In this document: positions 1 to 8,650 of the stretch, piece after piece
Layout of the letters: each line of letters opens with the position of its first letter
How positions within the stretch are numbered: the first letter of the stretch is position 1
Origin: an uncultured Eubacteriales bacterium
Lineage (GTDB): Bacteria; Bacillota; Clostridia; Oscillospirales; Oscillospiraceae
Direction of reading: 5' to 3'
Length of the DNA stretch: 16,783 nucleotides
Assembly (NCBI GenBank): GCA_900544705.1
Contig: UQWH01000044.1
Location: forward strand, 1 to 16,783
The notes under the pieces: model-generated
What the model saw: the letters and a program-made list of their open reading frames with translations, nothing else
What the model was told of the DNA's origin: nothing
The model's database searches: none
Position numbers and translations under genes: made by a program

Positions 1-16
1 TTTGACAAGCTGACTA

Positions 17-60
17 CAAAATTGCAAAATAAAATTCTGTAGTTATATTTTGCAATTTTG
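17..60. repeat. AT-rich perfect inverted repeat (15-bp arms)
   Basis: The arms at 17-31 (CAAAATTGCAAAATA) and 46-60 (TATTTTGCAATTTTG) are exact reverse complements around a 14-nt loop. A second, mutually exclusive hairpin is possible between 13-18 and 38-43, extended by 20-23 with 33-36. The base composition is very unlike the GC-rich genes that follow. It could be the end of a small mobile element, an operator, or a bidirectional hairpin. No gene overlaps it, and nothing in the window shows which of these it is. Confidence 0.7.
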
Positions 61-85
61 GCCGCTGCGGCGGGTTATCGAACGC

Positions 86-112
86 GAAAGGGAACCCTGA
101 CGGTTCCCTTTC
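86..112. repeat. GGGAAC...GTTCCC hairpin repeat
   Basis: The arms at 86-96 (GAAAGGGAACC) and 102-112 (GGTTCCCTTTC) are perfect 11-bp complements around the loop CTGAC. The core resembles the terminal repeat in mutL at 7017-7043, which has GGGAAC, then CTGAC, then GTTCC in the same order. I infer that it belongs to the same family of short palindromic repeats. The pyrimidine-rich stretch after it (113-127) lacks a clean T-run, so it is a weak terminator candidate. Confidence 0.6.
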
Positions 113-163
113 ACTCTTTCTTTCCCTCCGTAACCTTGGGTCAGATAAGTCTTTCGACAGTCT

Positions 164-210
164 AAAAGCTGCACGGCGACTGCCGTGCAGCTTTTCAGTT
201 TGTCTTTTTT
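164..210. terminator. strong GC-rich hairpin, probable intrinsic terminator
   Basis: The arms AAAAGCTGCACGGC (164-177) and GCCGTGCAGCTTTT (182-195) form a perfect 14-bp stem with a GACT loop. On the plus strand a T-run (205-210) follows after a 9-nt gap. On the minus strand the stem itself ends in TTTT. It lies 18 nt beyond the stop codon of the minus-strand cooT-like gene, so it most likely terminates that operon. It may also work in the other direction for a gene to the left of the window. Confidence 0.7.
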
Positions 211-213
211 CCT

Positions 214-408
214 TTAATTCTCCGCTTCTTTCACGACCGCCGTGCCCTCGACGAGATTCGCCGTGACGAGCGTGCCGTGAATGGCCATCTGCCGCTCCAG
301 AAGGTCGGTCAGGATGACCATGTCCCCGTCGATGTCGATGCGCATGACATTGGGCATCGCGACGGTTTCCGGGGAGATCTTATTTTTATACACCGTGGAA
401 AGGCACAT
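214..408 (-). CDS. CooT-family nickel-binding protein
   Basis: This gene encodes a 64-residue protein beginning MCLSTVY. Small size, a cysteine at position 2 and a following short beta-rich body (NVMRIDIDGDMVILTDLLER) are the pattern of the CooT family. In the known CooT proteins Cys2 takes part in binding nickel at a dimer interface, and the family is linked to maturation of carbon monoxide dehydrogenase. The ATG at 408 is chosen because an ideal AAGGAGG lies seven bases upstream; the longer in-frame start at 459 would lie inside the preceding gene and has no such site. It is the second gene of a two-gene operon, 13 nt after the His-rich gene. No carbon monoxide dehydrogenase gene is in the window, so its client enzyme is unknown. 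The family call is fairly sure; the physiological role is inferred. Confidence 0.8.
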   Translation of the reverse strand: MCLSTVYKNKISPETVAMPNVMRIDIDGDMVILTDLLERQMAIHGTLVTANLVEGTAVVKEAEN

Positions 409-415
409 TTTGCTT

Positions 416-422
416 CCTCCTT
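416..422 (-). promoter_or_regulatory. ribosome binding site that fixes the cooT-like start
   Basis: On the minus strand this reads AAGGAGG, seven bases before the ATG at 408. Its first base is also the first base of the TAA stop codon of the upstream His-rich gene, which suggests translational coupling. It excludes the longer reading that would start at 459. Confidence 0.8.
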
Positions 423-748
423 TACTTGAGCGAGGCCAGCACCGCCGACAGGCGCACATTGCCCTTTTCGAACTCCGAAACGGCGGCCAAGACCTGCTGT
501 GAAGCGGCCTCGTTGCCCAGCTCGCCCAGCTTCTTTGCCAGACCCTCCAGCTCGCGGGCGTGGGCGGCGTTGTGGTTGATCATATACTGCATCAGCGCAA
601 GCGTTTCCTGCATGGCGTCGCAGCCGCCGCAGTCGTGGCAGTCATGCGCGCAGTCGTGCTCGTGGCTGTGGTCGTGGCCATGCTCGTGGGGATGGGCATG
701 CTCGCCGTCCTCGTGGTGGAAACGAAGCTTCCAATTCTGCTGTTTCAT
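422..748 (-). CDS. His/Cys-rich putative metal-binding protein
   Basis: This 108-residue soluble protein has two parts. Residues 11-43 are packed with metal ligands: twelve histidines, mostly in alternating His-x-His pattern, then four cysteines (33, 37, 40, 43) spaced C-x3-C-x2-C-x2-C. Residues 47-108 look like an all-helical domain containing QYMINHNAAHARELEGLA. There is no signal peptide or membrane segment, so it is probably cytosolic. Histidine-rich tails of this type occur in nickel chaperones such as HypB and UreE, but this protein lacks their GTPase or UreE domains. It is the first gene of an operon with a CooT-like nickel protein, preceded by AAGGAG and a consensus promoter. Nickel (or cobalt/zinc) storage or delivery is an inference from composition and context. 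I do not recognise a named family with certainty. Confidence 0.75.
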   Translation of the reverse strand: MKQQNWKLRFHHEDGEHAHPHEHGHDHSHEHDCAHDCHDCGGCDAMQETLALMQYMINHNAAHARELEGLAKKLGELGNEAASQQVLAAVSEFEKGNVRLSAVLASLK

Positions 749-783
749 AATGCATACGCTCCTTCGCGTTTGAATTTGCCTTT

Positions 784-812
784 ATTATACCCCCAAACGC
801 GCCGCTTGTCAA
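784..812 (-). promoter_or_regulatory. consensus sigma-A promoter for the metal-protein operon
   Basis: Read on the minus strand, the -35 box is TTGACA (812-807), the spacer is exactly 17 nt, and the -10 box is TATAAT (789-784). Both boxes match the consensus perfectly. The expected transcript start near 777 leaves a leader of about 30 nt before the ATG at 748. Such a promoter should be strong unless repressed. Confidence 0.88.
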
Positions 813-820
813 AAACAATC

Positions 821-849
821 TTGCAAAGCCGCCGCAGAAATGATAAAAT
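821..849 (+). promoter_or_regulatory. probable sigma-A promoter for miaB and downstream genes
   Basis: The -35 box TTGCAA (821-826), a 17-nt spacer and the -10 box TAAAAT (844-849) each differ from consensus at one or two positions. Transcription would start near 856. It is back to back with the minus-strand promoter; the two -35 boxes are 8 nt apart. A start near 856 leaves too short a leader for the ATG at 866 and supports the TTG at 884 as the miaB start. Confidence 0.75.
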
Positions 850-869
850 ATAGTACTAAAACAAAATGC

Positions 870-875
870 GGAGGA
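870..875 (+). promoter_or_regulatory. ribosome binding site that decides the miaB start
   Basis: GGAGGA lies 8-9 nt before the in-frame TTG at 884. The in-frame ATG at 866 lies upstream of this site and has only an A-rich stretch before it. Translation is therefore more likely to begin at TTG 884. Confidence 0.7.
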
Positions 876-883
876 CAACCTCT

Positions 884-2290
884 TTGGAAACAAAAACGAC
901 CATCATTCCGGCGCAGGCGCTGGAGCGTCAGGCCGCGATCTGCGGCGAAATTCAGGAATACTGGCAGGTGCAGGGCGTGACCCCGCTTGCCTTTGTGGAT
1001 ACCTACGGCTGCCAGCAGAACGAGGCGGACTCCGAGCGCATCCGCGGGATGCTGCAATGCGCGGGCTACGGCTTCACGGACACCGAGGAGAGCGCGGACG
1101 TCATCGTCCTGAACACCTGCGCCGTCCGCGAGCACGCCGAGCAGCGCGTGTTCGGCAACGTCGGCGCGCTGGTGCATACCAAGCGCCGCCACCCGCGGCA
1201 GAAGATCTTCGTCTGCGGCTGCATGATGGGCCAGCCGCAGGTGGCCGAGCGCATCAAAAAATCCTATCCCCACGTGGACGGCGTGTTTTCCACGCACCAT
1301 CTGTGGCAGTTCCCGGAGCTGCTGCTGCACGTGCTGACGACCGGCAAGCGCATTTTTGCCACGGAGGATTCCGCCGGCTCCATCGCCGAGCATATCCCCG
1401 TCGCACGGACGAACACGCTCAAGGCATGGGTGTCCGTGATGTACGGCTGCAACAATTTCTGCTCCTACTGCATCGTGCCCTACGTGCGCGGCCGTGAGCG
1501 CAGCCGCCGCCCGGAGGACGTGCTGGAGGAGTGCCGCGAACTGGTCGAATCAGGCTACAAGGAGATTACCCTGTTGGGTCAGAACGTCAATTCCTACGGC
1601 AAGGATCTGGACTGCGGCGTGGACTTTGCCGACCTCATGGCGCAGGTCGCGGAGCTTCCGGGCGAATTCCGCCTGCGCTTCATGACCTCGCACCCCAAGG
1701 ACGCCAGCCGCAAGCTCTTTGACACCATTGCAAAATACCCCAAGATCTGCAAGCAGTTCCACCTGCCCTTCCAGTCCGGCAGCGACCGCATCTTAAAGCT
1801 GATGAACCGCCGCTACACGGCAGAGCAGTATCTCTCCCTTGTGGACTACGGCCGCAGCCTGATGCCGGAGCTGGTGCTGACGAGCGACGTCATCGTGGGC
1901 TTTCCCGGCGAAACCGAGGAGGATTTTGAGGATACCATCCGCCTGATCGAGCGCGTGCGCTACGACGCGCTGTTCACCTTTATTTTCTCTCCGCGCGAGG
2001 GCACGCCCGCCGCGAAAATGGACGACCCCACGCCAAGGGCGGACAAGAACCGCCGCTTCGACCGCCTCGTCGCGGTGCAGAACCGTATTTCCGAGGAAAA
2101 GCACCGCGCCTACATCGGCAAAACCGTCCGGGTCCTCGTCGACGGGCGCGACGGCGAGCAGCTCACCGCCCGCACGGACGGCGGCCGCCTCGTGCGCTTT
2201 GCGGGCGACGACAGCCTGATCGGACAATTTCTGGACGTAGAGATCACGGACTGCACCACGTGGAGTCTGGTTGGAATTCTGAAGAAATAG
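884..2290 (+). CDS. miaB: tRNA-2-methylthio-N6-dimethylallyladenosine synthase
   Basis: MiaB is a radical-SAM enzyme that adds a methylthio group to the i6A37 base of tRNAs reading UNN codons, completing the modification begun by MiaA. From the TTG start the protein is 468 residues, normal for the family. The N-terminal domain carries the three cysteines that hold the auxiliary 4Fe-4S cluster: DTYGCQQNE (C43), LNTCAVRE (C79) and FVCGCM (C113). The radical-SAM site is YGCNNFCSYC (C189, C193, C196). The C-terminal 65 or so residues fit a TRAM RNA-binding domain. Starting at ATG 866 would add six residues (MRRTTS) but has no ribosome binding site. It is the first gene of the long plus-strand block and ends 15 nt before mutS; miaB next to mutS is common in Clostridia. 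The identification is secure; the exact start is less so. Confidence 0.95.
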   Translation: METKTTIIPAQALERQAAICGEIQEYWQVQGVTPLAFVDTYGCQQNEADSERIRGMLQCAGYGFTDTEESADVIVLNTCAVREHAEQRVFGNVGALVHTKRRHPRQKIFVCGCMMGQPQVAERIKKSYPHVDGVFSTHHLWQFPELLLHVLTTGKRIFATEDSAGSIAEHIPVARTNTLKAWVSVMYGCNNFCSYCIVPYVRGRERSRRPEDVLEECRELVESGYKEITLLGQNVNSYGKDLDCGVDFADLMAQVAELPGEFRLRFMTSHPKDASRKLFDTIAKYPKICKQFHLPFQSGSDRILKLMNRRYTAEQYLSLVDYGRSLMPELVLTSDVIVGFPGETEEDFEDTIRLIERVRYDALFTFIFSPREGTPAAKMDDPTPRADKNRRFDRLVAVQNRISEEKHRAYIGKTVRVLVDGRDGEQLTARTDGGRLVRFAGDDSLIGQFLDVEITDCTTWSLVGILKK

Positions 2291-2305
2291 ACAGGAGAAA
2301 TCACC

Positions 2306-4897
<2,592 letters not shown>

Positions 4898-4908
4898 GGA
4901 GGTTTCCC

Positions 4909-5664
4909 ATGAAGCCACTGTTCCCGCGCGGCGCCGTCGCGCCGAAGAAGGGCACGCTGCTCGGCGGCGCGGTCTATCTGCTGGTCTATCTGTTCGGCCT
5001 GCGGCTGCTGCTCGCCCCGCTGATGCAGCTTCTGAATGTCGACATCACCACCGAATACGGCGCGTATCTTGCAAATGTGGTCTTTTTCTCGCTCAATTTC
5101 ATCTGCGTCGCACTGATCTTCCGCCGGTTTCTCTTCGATTCCTTCGCCCCGCTGAAGGAGCGGCGGCTGGGCTGGTTCTTCCTCGCCGTCGGCATCGGCT
5201 ACGGCATCTGCGTGATTTCCTCCAACCTGCTGACGCTCGTATATACCCTTCTGGGCGTCCTGCCGGACAATCTCAATAACGAAACCGTCGGCGCCATGCT
5301 CACGGAGCACGCCGGCACCATGCTGCTGTTTACCTGCATTTTCGCGCCCGTCACGGAGGAATGTCTGTTCCGCGGCGTGCTGTTCGGGCCCTTCGTCCGC
5401 AAATGTCCGTGGCTGGGCTACCTGCTCTCGGCGCTGCTGTTTTCCTTTATCCATATTATGAACAGCATCGGCGCGCAGTCCGTGCGCGATCTTCTGCTCT
5501 GCTTCCTGCAATATGTCCCCCTGAGCCTCGCTCTGTGCTGGGTCTACCAGAAAACAAAGAGCATCTGGGGCTCCATCGTGCTGCACTGCGCGGTCAACAC
5601 CATCTCCTGCCTTGCGCTGCTGGCTTCCTCCATGGCGCAGGCGCTGGAGCGATTCAACTTCTGA
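4909..5664 (+). CDS. CPBP-family intramembrane metalloprotease
   Basis: This 251-residue protein has several hydrophobic segments (roughly 17-42, 54-72, 88-117, 136-150, 167-188, 195-213, 222-241), consistent with a polytopic membrane protein. The CPBP (CAAX protease/bacteriocin-processing, Abi) glutamate-histidine motifs are complete: TEECLFRG (E150, E151, R155), FSFIH (F178, H182) and HCAVN (H226, N230). Members of this superfamily include eukaryotic Rce1 and bacterial proteins tied to bacteriocin self-immunity or protein processing; the substrate here cannot be told. It has an AGGAGG directly after the mutS stop and is followed 15 nt later by mutL, so it is embedded in the mismatch-repair operon. 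A role in repair is not implied by the sequence; shared transcription is the only visible link. The active-site residues suggest a working protease. Confidence 0.9.
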   Translation: MKPLFPRGAVAPKKGTLLGGAVYLLVYLFGLRLLLAPLMQLLNVDITTEYGAYLANVVFFSLNFICVALIFRRFLFDSFAPLKERRLGWFFLAVGIGYGICVISSNLLTLVYTLLGVLPDNLNNETVGAMLTEHAGTMLLFTCIFAPVTEECLFRGVLFGPFVRKCPWLGYLLSALLFSFIHIMNSIGAQSVRDLLLCFLQYVPLSLALCWVYQKTKSIWGSIVLHCAVNTISCLALLASSMAQALERFNF

Positions 5665-5679
5665 GTTAGGAGCGCATCC

Positions 5680-7674
5680 ATGCCTAAGATCCAACAGCTT
5701 TCGCCCCATGTGGCGGATCTCATCGCCGCCGGCGAAGTCGTCGAGCGGCCGGCCAGCGCCGCCAAGGAGCTGGTCGAAAACGCCATCGACGCCGGCGCAA
5801 AAAATGTCACCGTCGAGCTTCAGAACGGCGGCATGACCTTTCTGCGCGTCACGGACGACGGCTGCGGCATCCCCGCCGATGAGGCGGAAACCGCCTTCCT
5901 CCGCCATGCCACGAGCAAGCTGCGGCAGGCTTCCGATCTGGAGGCCATCCACACGCTGGGCTTCCGCGGCGAAGCGCTGGCGGCGATCTCCTCCGTTTCG
6001 CGCATCGACCTGCTGACCAAGACCGCGGACGCGCGGCTCGGCGTGAGCCTGCATCTGGAGGCCGGGAAGGTCATGCAGCGCGAGGAGGCCGGCTGCCCCG
6101 ACGGCACGACCATCATCGTGCGCGACCTGTTTTTCAACACCCCCGCGCGCATGAAATTCATGAAGCGCGACAGCGTCGAGGGCTCGGCGCTGCTGGCCGC
6201 GGTGCAGCGGCTGGCCGTGGCGCACCCGGAGGTGTCCTTCCGGGTGATCAAGGACGGCGAGGAGCAGCTGCACACCTCCGGCGACGGGCAGCTGCTCGGC
6301 GCGATCTACGCGGTGTTCGGCCGTCAGGTCGCGAAAGAGATGATCCCGGTGGACAGCCATTGGGAGAAAAACGCCCTGACGGGCTTCGTTTCCCGTCCCA
6401 CAGCCACGCGCGGCACGCGCGCAAATCAGCTCTTTTTCGTCAACAGGCGGCACATCCGCTCCAAGACGCTCACCGCCGCGCTGGAAGAAGCCTACCGCAA
6501 CCGCATGATGGTCGGACGCTTTCCCTCCTGCGTGCTGCACCTGTCGGTGCCGGAGCACCTGGTGGACGTGAACGTCCACCCCGCCAAGACCGAGGTCAAA
6601 TTTCTCAACGAGCGCGAGATCTTCGACTGCGTGCGCTACGGCGTACAGGGCGCGCTGGACGGCGACGCAGGCCGTGTGGAAATGAAGCTGGACGGCCGTT
6701 CCGGCGGCACGCACACCGCCCCAAAGCAGGACTTTTTCCGCACGATGAACGCGGAGGAGTACAAGGTCTTTGCACAGGCCGTGCAGGATATGCCGCGCAT
6801 ACAGCCCGGCGCCGCCGCCATGGACGCGCTGAAAAGCCCCAACCGTTTTGCGTCCGCATCGACCGCCCCGCTGCGGGAAGCCACCAAACCGGCGGAACGG
6901 TCAAAGCCGTCCCCTACAGATATAAATGAATTTTCCGTTTCCGACAAATCTGCGGGTTCTGATCCCGCCGCACAAAATTCCGCCCCCACCGGCGCGGCCG
7001 GTCTCCCACAATCCCTTGTAGGGAACGGTCCTGACCGTTCCGCTGCTGGCACCCCCGCCGTACCGGATTCCGCTCCCATCGAGCAGACCGAGCTTCCCCT
7101 CACCGCGCAGGACTGGCGCATGGTGGGCGAAGCCTTCGACACCTATATTCTCGTCGAGCAGGGCGAAGACCTTCTGCTCATCGACAAGCACGCCGCGCAC
7201 GAGCGCATCCTCTTTGAAAAGCTCCGCGCGAGCCGCGAGCCCATCCTCCCCCAGCTTCTTTTACAGCCCATCGTCTGCACACCGGAGCGCGAGGAGACCG
7301 CGATCCTGCTGGAAAACGCGCCGCTTCTGGCGGAATTCGGCTATGAATTCACGGACTTCGGCGGCGGCAGTCTGGCCCTGCGCCAGATCCCGGCGGAGCT
7401 TGACCCCTCCGAGGCCGCCGCAAGCCTGACCGCGCTGGCAGGCGAGCTGCTGGCCGGACGGCACCTGGCACCGGAGGGCCTGCGCGACAATCTGCTGCAC
7501 ACCGTCGCCTGCAAGGCGGCGATCAAAGGCTCCCGCCACACCGACGAAAAGGAAAAGCTGGCGCTGGTGCAGGAGGTCCTTTCCCGCGACGACATCCGCT
7601 ACTGCCCGCACGGCCGCCCCGTCTGCATCCGCCTGACGCGCGCCCAGCTGGAGCGGCAGTTCAAGAGGGCGTAA
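5680..7674 (+). CDS. mutL: DNA mismatch repair endonuclease MutL
   Basis: MutL couples MutS recognition to strand incision. The 664-residue protein has the GHKL ATPase motifs ELVENAIDAGA (N34), DDGCGIP (59-65), GFRGEAL (94-100) and the family signature DLFFNTPARMKF. After a long linker the C-terminal domain has the metal-dependent endonuclease motif DKHAAHERILFE (502-513, corresponding to DQHA-x2-E-x4-E with Lys for Gln), ACKAAIK (610-616) and CPHGRPV (642-648). An intact endonuclease site is expected in bacteria without MutH. The linker is unusual: residues 405-455 are encoded by a 152-bp element bounded by 27-bp imperfect inverted repeats, with AT-richer codons than the rest. The reading frame passes through it unbroken, so the protein should still work. 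An AGGAG lies before the ATG, and the stop is one base from the miaA start. Confidence 0.96.
   Translation: MPKIQQLSPHVADLIAAGEVVERPASAAKELVENAIDAGAKNVTVELQNGGMTFLRVTDDGCGIPADEAETAFLRHATSKLRQASDLEAIHTLGFRGEALAAISSVSRIDLLTKTADARLGVSLHLEAGKVMQREEAGCPDGTTIIVRDLFFNTPARMKFMKRDSVEGSALLAAVQRLAVAHPEVSFRVIKDGEEQLHTSGDGQLLGAIYAVFGRQVAKEMIPVDSHWEKNALTGFVSRPTATRGTRANQLFFVNRRHIRSKTLTAALEEAYRNRMMVGRFPSCVLHLSVPEHLVDVNVHPAKTEVKFLNEREIFDCVRYGVQGALDGDAGRVEMKLDGRSGGTHTAPKQDFFRTMNAEEYKVFAQAVQDMPRIQPGAAAMDALKSPNRFASASTAPLREATKPAERSKPSPTDINEFSVSDKSAGSDPAAQNSAPTGAAGLPQSLVGNGPDRSAAGTPAVPDSAPIEQTELPLTAQDWRMVGEAFDTYILVEQGEDLLLIDKHAAHERILFEKLRASREPILPQLLLQPIVCTPEREETAILLENAPLLAEFGYEFTDFGGGSLALRQIPAELDPSEAAASLTALAGELLAGRHLAPEGLRDNLLHTVACKAAIKGSRHTDEKEKLALVQEVLSRDDIRYCPHGRPVCIRLTRAQLERQFKRA
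6892..6918 (+). repeat. left terminal inverted repeat of the mutL element
   Basis: This 27-nt sequence begins GCGGAACGGTCA and ends CCCCTACA. Its reverse complement matches the right repeat except at four positions near the centre. It forms an imperfect internal hairpin (GGAACGG with CCGTCCC), weaker than that of the right copy. Confidence 0.65.
7017..7043 (-). repeat. right terminal inverted repeat of the mutL element
   Basis: This copy begins TGTAGGGAACGG and ends CCGTTCCGC. It contains a perfect 9-bp palindrome by itself: GGAACGGTC (7022-7030), a CT loop and GACCGTTCC (7033-7041). The hairpin at 86-112 shares its GGGAAC-CTGAC-GTTCC skeleton. Confidence 0.65.
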
Positions 7675-7675
7675 G

Positions 7676-8611
7676 ATGGACCACATCGTCTGTATCGTCG
7701 GCCCGACGGCTTCGGGCAAGACGCGTCTTTCCGTAGAGCTGGCGCTGGCCATGGGCGCGGAGATCGTGTCCTTCGACTCCATGCAGCTCTACAAGCGCAT
7801 GGACGTCGGCACGGCCAAGCCAACGCAGGAGGAGCGCCGCGGCGTGCCGCACCATATGCTGGATGTATTTGAGCCTGACGAGCCCTGCTCGGTCAGCCGC
7901 TATGTCGAGCTGGCGGATAGCTGTGTGCAGGACATTCTCGCGCGCGGAAAGCCGGTCGTTCTGGTCGGCGGCACGGGGCTGTATGTCGACGCGCTCATCG
8001 CCGGGCGCAGCTTCGCACCCTATCCGCAGACCGGGCGGCGCGAGGAATTGAACCGCATCGCGGACGAACAGGGCATAGAGGTCCTGCTGGAGCGTCTGCG
8101 CGAGGCCGATCCGGAGTCCGCCGCGCGGCTGCATCCCTCGAACCGCAAGCGCATCATCCGCGCGCTGGAGGTCTGGCTGGAAACCGGCAAGACCATCACC
8201 CAACACAATCTGGAAACGCAGGCGCAGCCGCCCAGGTACACCCCCGTCTGGCTGGGGCTGAACTTCCCCGACCGCGCGCAGCTCTATGCGCGCATCGACC
8301 TGCGCGCAAAGCAGATGTTTGACGAGGGGCTCGCCGCGGAGGTGCAGGCGCTTCTCGCCTCCGGCGTGCCGGACAATGCGACGTCCATGCAGGCCATCGG
8401 CTACAAGGAGGTCGTCCGCGCACTGCGCGGCGAGTGCTCCATGGACGAGGCGCTGGCCGAGGTGCAGCAGTCCTCCCGGCGCTACGCCAAGCGGCAGCTC
8501 ACCTGGTTCCGCCGCAACGAAGCCGTCCGCTGGCTGGACGCAGGGCTTCCGTTTTCCGAACTTTTTTCTGCCGCCCGGCGGGAAATTTCCTTTTTCGACA
8601 GGACAACTTGA
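7676..8611 (+). CDS. miaA: tRNA dimethylallyltransferase
   Basis: MiaA transfers the dimethylallyl group from dimethylallyl diphosphate to N6 of A37 in tRNAs that read UNN codons, giving the i6A substrate of MiaB. The 311-residue length is usual. The P-loop GPTASGKT spans residues 9-16, followed by the conserved FDSMQLYKRMDVGTAKPT stretch (catalytic D34), GGTGLYVDALIAG and, near the C-terminus, RRYAKRQLTWFRR, which contributes to tRNA recognition in the family. It starts one base after the mutL stop with only a weak GAGGG in front, so translation is probably coupled to mutL. It ends 39 nt before hfq. Having both miaA and miaB in one transcription unit means both steps of one modification are encoded together. 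Confidence 0.97.
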   Translation: MDHIVCIVGPTASGKTRLSVELALAMGAEIVSFDSMQLYKRMDVGTAKPTQEERRGVPHHMLDVFEPDEPCSVSRYVELADSCVQDILARGKPVVLVGGTGLYVDALIAGRSFAPYPQTGRREELNRIADEQGIEVLLERLREADPESAARLHPSNRKRIIRALEVWLETGKTITQHNLETQAQPPRYTPVWLGLNFPDRAQLYARIDLRAKQMFDEGLAAEVQALLASGVPDNATSMQAIGYKEVVRALRGECSMDEALAEVQQSSRRYAKRQLTWFRRNEAVRWLDAGLPFSELFSAARREISFFDRTT

Positions 8612-8619
8612 TAAAATAC

Positions 8620-8650
8620 AGGTATTACTTATAGAAATGAGGTAATACCT
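8620..8650 (+). promoter_or_regulatory. hfq leader hairpin that sequesters the Shine-Dalgarno sequence
   Basis: AGGTATTAC (8620-8628) and GTAATACCT (8642-8650) are perfect complements. The stem extends by one G-U and one A-U pair to 11 bp, with a 9-nt loop (8631-8639). The Shine-Dalgarno GAGG (8639-8642) lies at the closing of the stem, and the 3' arm ends on the base before the hfq ATG. This should reduce translation initiation or serve as a regulatory switch. The same palindrome could instead be a DNA operator. The sequence cannot decide between the two. Confidence 0.6.

Larger units (their letters stand above)
6892..7043. mobile_element. 152-bp REPIN/MITE-like palindromic element inserted in the mutL linker
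   Basis: Two 27-bp sequences in opposite orientation bound this stretch; they match at 23 of 27 positions. Inside are further small hairpins: GCGGG/CCCGC (6952-6956 with 6964-6968) and ACCGGC/GCCGGT (6988-6993 with 6997-7002). The early interior (about 6916-6950) is AT-rich compared with the surrounding mutL. The element is open in the mutL frame and encodes residues 405-455 of the disordered linker, the part of MutL that tolerates length change. No transposase is inside, so it would move in trans. No target-site duplication is evident at its edges. Similar in-frame behaviour is known for Rickettsia palindromic elements; REPINs share the two-inverted-REP layout. Its mobile origin is inferred from structure only. 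Confidence 0.6.

Noticed and set aside
409..459. N-terminal extension of the CooT-like protein
   Set aside because: It would place the start inside the preceding gene and bury the family's N-terminal Met-Cys; the AAGGAGG supports ATG 408.
281..853. Plus-strand open frames opposite the CooT-like and His-rich genes
   Set aside because: The minus-strand genes have family motifs, ideal ribosome binding sites and a consensus promoter; the plus-strand frames have none of these.
8609..8635. Promoter directly upstream of hfq (TTGATA with TATAGA)
   Set aside because: The spacer is only 15 nt and the -10 box is weak; the hairpin explains the AT-rich stretch equally well, so I do not list it as a promoter.
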